A stretch of 43,217 bases of DNA, from positions 1 to 43,217 of the forward strand of contig CANHHX010000013.1 of the NCBI GenBank assembly GCA_947461125.1, read 5' to 3'. The DNA is from Bacteroidota bacterium (GTDB lineage Bacteria; Bacteroidota; Bacteroidia; Chitinophagales; Chitinophagaceae). Shown here piece by piece: positions 7,623 through 16,013 of the stretch (position 1 is the first letter of the stretch; every line of letters begins with the position of its first letter). The position numbers were made by a program, and so were the translations under genes. The notes beneath the pieces are model-generated. The model saw nothing but the letters and a program-made list of their open reading frames with translations, had not been told where the DNA came from and searched no databases.

Positions 7623-10600
7623 TTACATATTTCTTCTATACTGACCGCCCACTTCATACAAAGCCTCGGTAATTTGTCCTAACGAACAATATTTAACAGC
7701 GTCCATCAGTGATTCAAACAAGTTCTCGCCAGCGATAGCTGCCTTTTTTAAGGCCGCAATTTTACCAGGGGCGGCCTCTTCATTACGCTTCCAAAAAGCA
7801 TGTAAGTTATCAATTTGTCTATCTTTTTCGATGGTTGTAGAACGAATTACTTCGGTAGGTAAAATGGTAGGGCTTCCCTTTTTATTTAAAAAACTATTTA
7901 CGCCAACAATTGGAAGTTCACCAGTATGTTTTAGCGTTTCGTAGTACATACTTTCTTCCTGAATTTTATTACGCTGATACATTCTTTCCATAGCACCTAA
8001 TACACCACCTCTTTCACTAATTTTTTCAAACTCAATTAATACCGCTTCCTCTACCAAATCCGTTAAGGCTTCAATGGCAAAACTACCTTGTATGAAATTT
8101 TCTGTTTTAGCAGTACCTAATTCTTTATTGATAATAAGTTGAATGGCCATCGCCCTTCTAACACTTTCCTCTGTGGGTGTGGTAATAGCCTCATCGTATG
8201 CGTTGGTATGCAAACTATTGCAGTTGTCATAAATGGCATAGAGTGCTTGAAGCGTTGTTCTGATATCATTAAAATCAATTTCTTGCGCGTGCAAGCTTCT
8301 GCCACTTGTTTGAATATGGTATTTTAATTTTTGTGAACGCTCGTTCCCTTTGTATTTTAATTTGATAGCTTTTGCCCAAATTCTGCGGGCCACTCTACCA
8401 ATCACACTGTATTCGGGATCCATCCCATTGCTAAAGAAAAAAGATAAGTTAGGTGCAAAATCATCGATGTGCATACCTCTACTTAAATAATATTCGACAT
8501 AGGTAAACCCATTGGCTAGTGTAAAAGCAAGCTGCGTAATTGGATTGGCGCCTGCTTCGGCAATATGGTATCCACTAATACTTACGCTATAAAAGTTTTG
8601 TACTTTATGTGTGATAAAATAAGATTGTACATCACCCATTAATTTAAGCGCAAACTCGGTAGAAAAAATACAAGTATTTTGAGCCTGGTCTTCTTTTAAA
8701 ATATCTGCTTGCACCGTACCACGCACACTAGACAATGCTTGTGCTTTTATGGTTGCATACACATCGGGAGGTAACACTTCGTCGCCACTTAATCCAAGTA
8801 GTTGAAGACCTAGTCCATTATTACCTTCCGGCAGTTTGCCGCCACTATCCGATACCGCATACGTTGGCGGTGTGGAAGATCCATATTTTGTTTGCAATAC
8901 TTTTTGAACAAGGTGCTGTGCATTATTTGCAGCAATCCATTTTTCACAAAGTTGATCAATAGCGGCATGCATAAAAAAGGCCAAAATAATAGGAGCGGGA
9001 CCATTGATAGTCATACTCACCGATGTTTTTGGATCACACAAATCAAAGCCACTATATAATTTTTTAGCATCATCGATAGTTGCAATGTTTACGCCACTAT
9101 TTCCAATTTTTCCAAAAATATCCGGACGCGTTGCAGGATCTTCTCCATATAAAGTAACACTATCAAATGCCGTTGATAACCGTATTGCAGGTTGATCAAC
9201 AGAAACATAATGAAATCTTCTATTGGTTCTTTCCGGACAACCTTCACCGGCAAACATTCGGGTAGGATCTTCCCCTTCTCTTTTAAGTTCAAATACACCG
9301 GCTGTGTATGGAAATTTCCCAGGAACATTTTCTTGTAACTGCCACTTTAAAATACTACCACTATCGGAATAGGTAGGTAGCATTACTTTTGCAATTTTAC
9401 TACCACTGAGAGATGTGGTCGTAAGTGGAATAGAAATGTTTTTATCTCGAATGGTATAAGTTAAAAAATCAGCGCTGTATTTTTCTACCACAGATGGCCA
9501 CTGATCAATCAATGTTTTACAACTTGCATCTAACGCAGCTATTACTTTTTCTTTTGCTTTTGCAACCTCACTAATAGCTGCATCATGTTTAGGTGCTTCG
9601 AGTATGTGTAGGGTTCCATTTAACTGGTATAGTTGTGTTGCAAGTGCTGCCTGCTCCAATACCCAAGCATCATAAGATCTATTGTTAGTAGCTATTTCAG
9701 CCAAGTAGCGTACTTTATTGGCGGGTATAATTGGGGCTTGTTGTGCCACTTTTTTTAATGCTTCTGAAACCGGATTGATGCTAGCCGTTGGTGCAAAAAC
9801 AATACCCGTTTTTGCTGCTACCGTTTCAAAAATTAAATCTACCAGTTTATGAATACCAGGGTCATTAAACTGCGCCGCAATGGTGCCTACCACAGGAAGT
9901 GTTTCATCTGCGGCCTCCCACAATTGATGGCTACGTTTGTACTGCTTTCGCACATCATGAAGCGCATCTTTTGCACCAGACTTATCAAATTTGTTCATGC
10001 AAATTATATCTGCATAATCAATCATGTTTATTTTTTCTAGTTGCGACGCTGCTCCATATTCTGGTGTCATCGCATACATACTCACCGAACAATAATCGGT
10101 AATAGAAGCATCGCTTTGTCCAACACCCGCCGATTCTAAAATAATAAAATCGTAACCTGCCGCTTTACAAATATCTATAGCACCGGATACATGTTTACTC
10201 AACGCAACATTTTCTGATCTTGTAGCCATGCTGCGCATGTAAGCCCTAGGATGCGCAATAGCATTCATTCTAATGCGGTCGCCAAGTAATGCGCCGCCTG
10301 TTTTTTTCTTGGAAGGATCCACAGAAATAACAGCAATTGTTTTGCTCGAAAATAAATACAGATACCTTCTTACAATTTCATCTGTAATCGAACTCTTACC
10401 TGCACCACCTGTGCCCGTAATTCCTAAGACTGGAATTTGGGTATTAGATGCTGTTGTATTTATTTGATGATTGTCGTTATTTTCTAAACGCGTAATGGCT
10501 CTTGCAACATTTCTTACATCAATTGGACCCCCTAATGTAAAGGGCTTAGTAAAATCTCCTTTGTCTTCAACTTCAAAATCTGATGCAGCAATTAATTCTT

Positions 10601-10997
10601 TAATCATACCCTCAAGTCCCAAACGTCTTCCATCATCCGGCGAATAAATTTTTGTAATGCCGTAAGCATGCAATTGTTCAATCTCTTCTGGTAAAATAGT
10701 ACCACCGCCGCCGCCAAATATTTTGATATGTCCGTATCCATTTTCTACGAGTAAGTCACGCATGTAACTAAAAAACTCGATATGCCCTCCCTGATAACTT
10801 GTTACTGCAATTGCCTGTGCATCTTCTTCAATGGCACAGGACACAATTTCTTGTGCTGTTCTGTTATGACCCAAATGAATAATTTCCGCACCCTGTGCTT
10901 GTAAAATTCGGCGCATAATATTGATAGAAGCATCGTGTCCATCAAATAAACTTGCTGCGGTTACAATTCTAATTTTGTGCTTGTTGTCATTGTTCAT
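7623..10997 (-). CDS. icmF: IcmF: fused isobutyryl-CoA mutase with B12 and GTPase-chaperone domains
   Basis: The 1124-residue polypeptide has the IcmF domain order. A cobalamin-binding domain (about 8-135) carries D19-G-H21-D and GGGGGT at 96-100. A MeaB/ArgK-type G-protein domain (about 185-420) has Walker A G195-TGGAG-K201-S and NKFD at 335-338. The C-terminal part (about 545-1090) is the acyl-CoA mutase barrel, with FPYTAGVF at 562-569 and [14 protein letters not shown]. The FPYTAGVF segment, with Phe where methylmalonyl-CoA mutases have Tyr, favours isobutyryl-CoA (or a related branched acyl-CoA) over methylmalonyl-CoA. It interconverts isobutyryl- and n-butyryl-CoA using adenosylcobalamin, with the GTPase domain controlling cofactor loading. 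The DxHxxG motif reads D-G-H-D-A-S, a Ser for Gly, which I believe is common in IcmF. Pivalyl-CoA mutase activity is an alternative. Confidence 0.93.
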   Translation of the reverse strand: MNNDNKHKIRIVTAASLFDGHDASINIMRRILQAQGAEIIHLGHNRTAQEIVSCAIEEDAQAIAVTSYQGGHIEFFSYMRDLLVENGYGHIKIFGGGGGTILPEEIEQLHAYGITKIYSPDDGRRLGLEGMIKELIAASDFEVEDKGDFTKPFTLGGPIDVRNVARAITRLENNDNHQINTTASNTQIPVLGITGTGGAGKSSITDEIVRRYLYLFSSKTIAVISVDPSKKKTGGALLGDRIRMNAIAHPRAYMRSMATRSENVALSKHVSGAIDICKAAGYDFIILESAGVGQSDASITDYCSVSMYAMTPEYGAASQLEKINMIDYADIICMNKFDKSGAKDALHDVRKQYKRSHQLWEAADETLPVVGTIAAQFNDPGIHKLVDLIFETVAAKTGIVFAPTASINPVSEALKKVAQQAPIIPANKVRYLAEIATNNRSYDAWVLEQAALATQLYQLNGTLHILEAPKHDAAISEVAKAKEKVIAALDASCKTLIDQWPSVVEKYSADFLTYTIRDKNISIPLTTTSLSGSKIAKVMLPTYSDSGSILKWQLQENVPGKFPYTAGVFELKREGEDPTRMFAGEGCPERTNRRFHYVSVDQPAIRLSTAFDSVTLYGEDPATRPDIFGKIGNSGVNIATIDDAKKLYSGFDLCDPKTSVSMTINGPAPIILAFFMHAAIDQLCEKWIAANNAQHLVQKVLQTKYGSSTPPTYAVSDSGGKLPEGNNGLGLQLLGLSGDEVLPPDVYATIKAQALSSVRGTVQADILKEDQAQNTCIFSTEFALKLMGDVQSYFITHKVQNFYSVSISGYHIAEAGANPITQLAFTLANGFTYVEYYLSRGMHIDDFAPNLSFFFSNGMDPEYSVIGRVARRIWAKAIKLKYKGNERSQKLKYHIQTSGRSLHAQEIDFNDIRTTLQALYAIYDNCNSLHTNAYDEAITTPTEESVRRAMAIQLIINKELGTAKTENFIQGSFAIEALTDLVEEAVLIEFEKISERGGVLGAMERMYQRNKIQEESMYYETLKHTGELPIVGVNSFLNKKGSPTILPTEVIRSTTIEKDRQIDNLHAFWKRNEEAAPGKIAALKKAAIAGENLFESLMDAVKYCSLGQITEALYEVGGQYRRNM

Positions 10998-11017
10998 AGT
11001 TACATCCCATTCAGCCG

Positions 11018-11025
11018 CAAAAATA
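11018..11025 (-). promoter_or_regulatory. -7 box (TATTTTTG on minus strand) for icmF
   Basis: The plus-strand CAAAAATA reads TATTTTTG on the minus strand, a full TAnnTTTG match, 21 bp before the icmF ATG. A possible -33 TTG lies at 11049-11051, 23 bp away, slightly wider than usual. The 120-bp gap (10998-11117) also has to hold the start of the divergent epimerase gene. Confidence 0.5.
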
Positions 11026-11117
11026 ATACTTTACAGACATAATATTAACAATTGTTAGTTTTATAAATCGAGGGCTTTCTTGTAGCTTAGACACAAATTT
11101 GCATCTAAATCAATCCT

Positions 11118-12074
11118 ATGCAGTTTACGGTAGTTACAAATCAGGAAAGCGGTTATGAGGTTGTGGAGCTTCAAGACCATACATCAGGCGCGCGCGTTCA
11201 ACTTTATTCGTTTGGCTCAATTTTAAATGCCTTTACCATACCCACCAAAACCGGACCCTTTAATGGCATTGATGGATTTTCAAATATTGAAGATGCTTTG
11301 GCAAATGCTACCGCAGGATTTAAAAGTTCAAAGCTAAGCCCTTTTGTATGCCGGCTTGAGCAGGGGAAGTATCGTTTCGATCAAAAAGAATATACAATCA
11401 AAGGATTTTATTTAGGAGAACACGCCATTCATGGACTCCTATTTAATGCTCCGTTTACAATTACGCAAACAAAATCTACTGCAACAGAGGCGTCGGTGAT
11501 ATTTAGCCATCACTACACAGGAACCGACCCTGGTTATCCTTTTTCTTTTACACTACATATTAAGTGGAAACTCAGCAGTGGCAACAGGCTTCAAGTGTTT
11601 ACTACGGCTACCAATAACCATAGTAGCGCCATTCCTTTTTCGGATGGATGGCACCCTTATTTTAGGGTAGGCGATACCATTGATACGGCAACACTTTCCT
11701 TTACTACCAACAAGCAACTTGAATTTAGCGAAGACTTATTGCCCACCGGAAATGTCATTGAAGACAACAGGTTTATGGTAGGACAAAAAATGGAAGGTGT
11801 TTTTTTAGACAACTGTTTTTTACTTGATCAGCGTTCAGAAACGCAGCACAAATGCACCTTAAAAAATGAAACGGTTACATTAACCATAGCACCTGATAAA
11901 CACTATCCTTATTTACAAATTTATACGCCGCCGCACCGAAAAAGCATCGCGATAGAAAACTTAACGAGCGCACCTGATAGTTTTAACAATGGTATTGGAC
12001 TATTAATTATTGAACCAAAACATACATTGGAATTTTCTACTACCTACACACTCACAGCCAACGAATCTTTATAA
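11118..12074 (+). CDS. Aldose 1-epimerase (galactose mutarotase family)
   Basis: The 318-residue cytoplasmic protein has the GalM-like beta-sandwich motifs: HAIHGLLFN at about 96-104 (substrate-binding His), DGWHPYFRVGD (catalytic-site His) and LLIIEPKHTLEF near the C-terminus, where Glu fits the catalytic base. It would interconvert alpha and beta anomers of hexoses or a hexose 6-phosphate. No sugar-catabolic gene lies beside it, so the natural substrate cannot be told. The gene is divergent from icmF. Its end overlaps the end of the convergent RidA gene by 6 bp. A near -7 box (CAAATTTG, 11094-11101) is present, one mismatch from consensus and only 16 bp before the ATG. Confidence 0.88.
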   Translation: MQFTVVTNQESGYEVVELQDHTSGARVQLYSFGSILNAFTIPTKTGPFNGIDGFSNIEDALANATAGFKSSKLSPFVCRLEQGKYRFDQKEYTIKGFYLGEHAIHGLLFNAPFTITQTKSTATEASVIFSHHYTGTDPGYPFSFTLHIKWKLSSGNRLQVFTTATNNHSSAIPFSDGWHPYFRVGDTIDTATLSFTTNKQLEFSEDLLPTGNVIEDNRFMVGQKMEGVFLDNCFLLDQRSETQHKCTLKNETVTLTIAPDKHYPYLQIYTPPHRKSIAIENLTSAPDSFNNGIGLLIIEPKHTLEFSTTYTLTANESL

Positions 12075-12455
12075 TTCAACTACCGCAGTGGTGCTAATTT
12101 CTACATTCACACCCCTTGGTAATCCTTTAACAGCAAAGGTTTCACGCGCAGGAGGCATATCCGTAAAATAGCTTCCATAGACTTCATTTACTTTTGCAAA
12201 CAGCGACATATCACTTAGTAAAATGGTGGTTTTAACAATATGACTAAATGAAATTTTCGCTTCCGCTAAAATGGCGGCAATATTTTTCATCACCATATGT
12301 GTCTCTTCCTCAATACTAGTAGTGACTGTTTCACCGGTTACAGGATCAATTGGAATTTGACCACTTATAAAAATAAAACCGTTGGCCTTAATAGCCTGGT
12401 TGTATGGACCAATTGGCGCAGGAGCCAAATTTGTTTGTATTATTTCTTTGGGCAT
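12069..12455 (-). CDS. RidA family protein (enamine/imine deaminase)
   Basis: The 128-residue product has the full YjgF/YER057c/UK114 pattern: LAPAPIGPYNQAIKANGFIF near the start, ISGQIPIDP, an N-K-V-Y-segment (KVNEVYGSYF), and the signature PPARETFAVKGLPRGVNVEI. The Arg of PPARETF is the residue that binds the substrate carboxylate in RidA deaminases. RidA trimers hydrolyse reactive 2-aminoacrylate and similar imines released by PLP enzymes. The length is typical. The start at 12455 fits the family (MPKEIIQTNLAPAPIGPYNQ). It diverges from tsaB, with 97 bp between the two starts. Confidence 0.95.
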   Translation of the reverse strand: MPKEIIQTNLAPAPIGPYNQAIKANGFIFISGQIPIDPVTGETVTTSIEEETHMVMKNIAAILAEAKISFSHIVKTTILLSDMSLFAKVNEVYGSYFTDMPPARETFAVKGLPRGVNVEISTTAVVEL

Positions 12456-12508
12456 CTTTTTATTTTAAAGTTTAAGCAAGTTGATGATTTTCTATGAGTT
12501 TGCCAACC

Positions 12509-12516
12509 TAAATTTG
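12509..12516 (+). promoter_or_regulatory. -7 box (TAAATTTG) for tsaB
   Basis: TAAATTTG is a full match to TAnnTTTG and lies 36 bp before the preferred tsaB ATG at 12553. It supports that start over an upstream ATG at 12481, which precedes the box. No good -33 box is visible; a TTG at 12481 is 25 bp away. Confidence 0.45.
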
Positions 12517-12552
12517 CAAGTAAGCAACAAACAAAATTTCACCCTTATTACC

Positions 12553-13230
12553 ATGGCAACATTTTTACTCATCTACACAGCAACTGCACACGCGAGTGTT
12601 TGCATGAGTAAAAACGGAGCAGTAGTTGCCTCTCTTGAAACCACCGACCAAAAAAGTCATGCTAGTTTCATACAACCTGCCATTGAAAACCTATGTAAGC
12701 AAACTGGTATTGCATTAAGTAGCATCGACGCCATTGGTATTAGTATTGGCCCCGGCAGTTACACAGGCCTTCGGGTTGGTATGGCAACAGCAAAAGGGAT
12801 TGCTTACGCGCTTAATAAGCCACTAATAGGCATTAATACCCTTCAAATCATTGCAGCTGCGGCTAAACTTAAACACCCTAACCACCATGCAGCCATTTGC
12901 GCCCTATTAGACGCCAGAAGAATGGAGGTTTTCACAGGTATTTATACGCATAATTTAACGCCTACAACACCCAGTACTGCCCTTATTCTAGATCCTTTAT
13001 CCTTTGAAAATGAACTCTCCAAAGAAGCCATTTTGTTTGTAGGAGATGGAGCCGAAAAATTTAAGGCCATTTGCCATCATCCCAATGCACATTTTGATAC
13101 AAGTATCTACTATGGGGCATCAGACATGCTAGCATTAACCGAAAAAGCCTTTGCCTTAGCCGATTATTTAGACCTCGCGTATAGTGAACCGCTTTATATC
13201 AAAGCCTTTCATGATACCAGAAAAGCCTGA
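12553..13230 (+). CDS. tsaB: TsaB, tRNA threonylcarbamoyladenosine (t6A) biosynthesis protein
   Basis: The product has 225 residues from the ATG at 12553. The frame is open back to an ATG at 12481, but the family begins with the short strand seen here (MATFLLIYTATAHASV) and a promoter box sits between the two ATGs. The ASKHA-fold signature ISIGPGSYTGLRVGMATAKG is intact. TsaB is the inactive paralogue of TsaD that scaffolds the TsaB-TsaD-TsaE complex, which transfers threonylcarbamoyl to A37 of ANN-decoding tRNAs. The C-terminal half is shorter and more divergent than the N-terminal half, as is usual. The gene stands alone. Confidence 0.93.
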   Translation: MATFLLIYTATAHASVCMSKNGAVVASLETTDQKSHASFIQPAIENLCKQTGIALSSIDAIGISIGPGSYTGLRVGMATAKGIAYALNKPLIGINTLQIIAAAAKLKHPNHHAAICALLDARRMEVFTGIYTHNLTPTTPSTALILDPLSFENELSKEAILFVGDGAEKFKAICHHPNAHFDTSIYYGASDMLALTEKAFALADYLDLAYSEPLYIKAFHDTRKA

Positions 13231-13301
13231 TTTAATCTTATTTAATAATTTAAATTAAAATAATTTATTATAAGTTATTTCTACATTATCATTTTCTTAG
13301 T

Positions 13302-13309
13302 GTATCTTT
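13302..13309 (+). promoter_or_regulatory. Probable -7 box (TATCTTTA) for the arsR-MBL pair, in an AT-rich 124-bp gap
   Basis: TATCTTTA matches seven of the eight bases of TAnnTTTG and lies 45 bp before the ArsR ATG. Upstream, 13240-13275 is almost pure A/T with imperfect dyad symmetry (TTATTTAATAATTT facing AAATAATTTATTATAA). This could be an ArsR operator or simply a weak terminator of tsaB; the sequence does not decide. Confidence 0.35.
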
Positions 13310-13354
13310 ATATGGCAATTAAGTTTATTAACCCCCCAATAACTCTTTATTGTC

Positions 13355-13690
13355 ATGAGTAATTCATTACAATCAGTGGTTTTAAATAACGGAAAAGCGC
13401 CTGTAAAGGTTGATTTTTTGCATACCAAAAAAGCAGCACTCATACTTCGCTCCATTAACCACAAGCTTCGTCAACAAATCATCAAATTACTGGACGAAAG
13501 TCAGAAAATGACGGTTACCGAAATCTATGTAAAACTTAGACTCGAACAATCTGTAGCATCTCAACATCTAGCTATTTTAAGAAGAGCTGGTATTGTTGCA
13601 ACTTCAAGAGAAGGCAAGTTTATTTTTTATTCTGTCAACTACACGCGTTTAGCGGAAGTTGTAGGATTTGTGGAAACACTCGTAGGGTAG
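13355..13690 (+). CDS. ArsR-family winged-helix transcriptional regulator
   Basis: The 111-residue protein has a compact ArsR-type winged helix. The recognition region is LRLEQSVASQHLAILRRAGI at about residues 65-84, followed by a wing with GKFIFYSV. It contains no cysteine at all, so it cannot sense metals or persulfides by the thiol mechanisms of SmtB/ArsR or BigR/SqrR. The sensing mode is unknown. It lies 15 bp upstream of the metallo-hydrolase/rhodanese gene and is very probably cotranscribed with it, which suggests that it controls sulfur-related detoxification and its own promoter. The ATG at 13355 is supported by a 45-bp distance to a -7-like box. Confidence 0.9.
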   Translation: MSNSLQSVVLNNGKAPVKVDFLHTKKAALILRSINHKLRQQIIKLLDESQKMTVTEIYVKLRLEQSVASQHLAILRRAGIVATSREGKFIFYSVNYTRLAEVVGFVETLVG

Positions 13691-13705
13691 TATTTTTATT
13701 TCACC

Positions 13706-15124
13706 ATGTTTGTACAACAACTGTATACAGGCTGTATTTCAGAAGCGGCTTACTATATTGAAAGTAATGGTATTGCTGCCATCATAGATCCTTTACGGGA
13801 CATTGATGCATACCTGCAACTTGCTAAGCAAAGAAATGCAACAATCAAATATATTTTTGAAACGCATTTTCATGCCGATTTTGTTTCTGGCCATTTAGAC
13901 TTAGCTGCTGCAACTGGCGCTAGCATTGTGTATGGGCCCAATACAGTTACAAAATTTGAGATTACGGTTGCAAAAGACAATCAAGTTTTTGAGATAGGTG
14001 ATGTAACCATACAAGTACTTCATACACCTGGCCATACACTTGAAAGTAGTTGTTATTTACTCAAAGATGAAACAGGAAAAGACCACGCGATTTTTACTGG
14101 CGATACGCTTTTTGTAGGGGATGTGGGAAGACCCGATCTTGCACAAAAAGACAACGAAATTACCATGGAAGAATTGGCGGGTATGTTGTACGATAGCCTA
14201 CACGAAAAAATAATGCCACTCGCCAACGATGTTATTGTTTATCCAGCGCACGGGGCTGGCAGTAGCTGCGGTAAAAATTTAGGGTCCGAAACTCATAGTA
14301 CCATTGGTACACAAAAGCAAACCAACTACGCCTTACAACCGCAAACAAAAGAAGCGTTTATAAAAGCTGTTACAGAAGGTCTTGCTGCACCTCCACAATA
14401 TTTCCCTATCAACGCAAAAATAAATAAGGAAGGCTACGAAAGTTTAGATACGGTTTTAGCAAATGGTATGAAAGCATTAAGCGTTTCCGCTTTTAAAGAA
14501 CTAATAACAACGTTCGAGCCCGTTATTTTAGATACCAGAAATGCAACACTTTTTACACAAGGTTTTGTACCTGGATCTATAAGTATTGGGCTAGAGGGTC
14601 GGTTTGCAGAATTTGCAGGGAGTATATTGCCCTTTGACCAGGCCATTCTACTCGTTTGCGAACCTGGTACCGAAAAAGAATCGATAGTTAGACTCGCGCG
14701 CGTTGGATTTGAAAACATCATTGGACATTTAGCAGGCGGTTTTAATGCGTGGGCAACTGCCAACGAAACCGTCGATTTGATTATTGATGTAGAAGCCGAC
14801 GAGCTTGCTATGGATATCCCGTTTGATCCAAACATGGTGATTGTAGATGTTAGAAAAACATCGGAGTTTGATAAAGGTCATATCAAGGAAGCATTGACTA
14901 TTCCATTAGATGAATTAACGGACCCTGCTAGCATGGCTAATTTTGACGACAATCAAAATATTTATATTCACTGCGCAGGAGGATACAGAAGTGTGATTGC
15001 TTCTTCCCTTATAAAAAGACAAGGCATCCATAATATCAGAAACGTATTGGGCGGATTTAAAGCCATTAGCGAACTGTCTGATAAATTTGACATTGAGCAA
15101 ACCGTTATTGCAGAAGAAGTTTAA
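13706..15124 (+). CDS. MBL-fold metallo-hydrolase with two C-terminal rhodanese domains (persulfide dioxygenase-like)
   Basis: The 472-residue cytoplasmic protein has three parts. Residues 1-250 are a glyoxalase II-type metallo-beta-lactamase domain with T53-H54-F-H56-A-D58 and H63, HTPGH, GDTLF and PAHG, which together give an iron-binding set like that of ETHE1-type persulfide dioxygenases. Residues about 265-355 and 370-465 are two rhodanese domains. Both keep a cysteine at the active-loop position (C318 in CEPGTE, C423 in CAGGYR). The likely role is oxidation of glutathione or low-molecular-weight persulfides and sulfur transfer. The product and acceptor cannot be read from sequence. It follows arsR by 15 bp, and its TAA overlaps the TAA of the convergent acyltransferase within a shared TTAA. 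Confidence 0.92.
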   Translation: MFVQQLYTGCISEAAYYIESNGIAAIIDPLRDIDAYLQLAKQRNATIKYIFETHFHADFVSGHLDLAAATGASIVYGPNTVTKFEITVAKDNQVFEIGDVTIQVLHTPGHTLESSCYLLKDETGKDHAIFTGDTLFVGDVGRPDLAQKDNEITMEELAGMLYDSLHEKIMPLANDVIVYPAHGAGSSCGKNLGSETHSTIGTQKQTNYALQPQTKEAFIKAVTEGLAAPPQYFPINAKINKEGYESLDTVLANGMKALSVSAFKELITTFEPVILDTRNATLFTQGFVPGSISIGLEGRFAEFAGSILPFDQAILLVCEPGTEKESIVRLARVGFENIIGHLAGGFNAWATANETVDLIIDVEADELAMDIPFDPNMVIVDVRKTSEFDKGHIKEALTIPLDELTDPASMANFDDNQNIYIHCAGGYRSVIASSLIKRQGIHNIRNVLGGFKAISELSDKFDIEQTVIAEEV

Positions 15125-16002
15125 ACCATCAGGTGGGCATATTTTTCTGCCTCTTCTGTCCATTTCCATCTGCGATGACTCCACAAATAATTAGAAGGCC
15201 TTTTCCGAATGGCGCCTTCGATTTTTTCTATTAATAATTTAGTGAGCGCGCCTTCCTTATAATAATTTGGAGCAGTGGTTACAAGCTCTAATTCTGCTTT
15301 ATAATAACCTCTTCTAACAGGATAAAAATCAACAAATACAACGGCAGCATTACTAGCACGCGCTCCTTTTTCTGGACCTAATACAAAAGGTGCAGGTTTG
15401 GTAAAAAATTTGGCCCAAAACGCACGATCTAACCTGCCTGGATTTTGGTCTGCTACAAGCGCAAGGGCATACCGTCCACTTGCATATTTTGGAAAATTAT
15501 TTCGAAACTCTGAGGTAGAAATTAATATTGTACCGAAACGACTCCTCATTTTGTACATAATTTTATCAATTACTTTATTGGAGAGTGGCATATACACGCC
15601 AATAAATGGATACACCGATTGTTTTGCAATACCAAGATTTGCAAATTCCCAACTAAAAAAATGGCCAGCTACCAATTGAACATTCTGTCCGGTAGCATAC
15701 AAATTATTGAGTACTTCAATATCGATTGAAAACCTTTTACTAAACGCTTTCTCGCTCATGCTAATGAGCTTTATGGCTTCAATAAACGTATCTACAAACT
15801 GATGATAAAAAGCTTTCTCAATTTTTTTTCTGTCAAGATCAGATTTTTCTGGAAAAGCAATGAGTAAATTTTGTCGCACTACTTTTTTACGGTACCCTAT
15901 GATGTAATATAGTATTCCATAAATACCGTCCGATAAAATATACAATACCCGCAGTGGCAATAAAGAGATGAGGTAAAATAAGGCGTAAACAATGGGATAC
16001 AT
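15121..16002 (-). CDS. LpxL/HtrB-type lysophospholipid (lipid A) acyltransferase
   Basis: The 293-residue inner-membrane protein starts with a hydrophobic segment (about 1-35) that would anchor it. It carries the HX4E catalytic motif of the LpxL/HtrB family at H114-FFSW-E119. Downstream it has the family's conserved DQNPGRL-type segment (VADQNPGRLDRAFW) and ends with a tryptophan-rich stretch (SNYLWSHRRWKW). It would transfer a secondary acyl chain to lipid A from acyl-ACP, or act on a related lipid such as an aminolipid. The exact acceptor is not evident. It is the last gene of the long minus-strand run, 11 bp after ispG. Confidence 0.9.
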   Translation of the reverse strand: MYPIVYALFYLISLLPLRVLYILSDGIYGILYYIIGYRKKVVRQNLLIAFPEKSDLDRKKIEKAFYHQFVDTFIEAIKLISMSEKAFSKRFSIDIEVLNNLYATGQNVQLVAGHFFSWEFANLGIAKQSVYPFIGVYMPLSNKVIDKIMYKMRSRFGTILISTSEFRNNFPKYASGRYALALVADQNPGRLDRAFWAKFFTKPAPFVLGPEKGARASNAAVVFVDFYPVRRGYYKAELELVTTAPNYYKEGALTKLLIEKIEGAIRKRPSNYLWSHRRWKWTEEAEKYAHLMV

Positions 16003-16013
16003 ACATTACTAGA

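Noticed and set aside
12481-12552. N-terminal extension of tsaB to the ATG at 12481
   Set aside because: A full -7 box lies within it and the TsaB family starts at the later ATG.
14434-14835. A 133-codon antisense frame inside the MBL-rhodanese gene
   Set aside because: It lies opposite a conserved rhodanese domain and has a serine-rich shadow composition.
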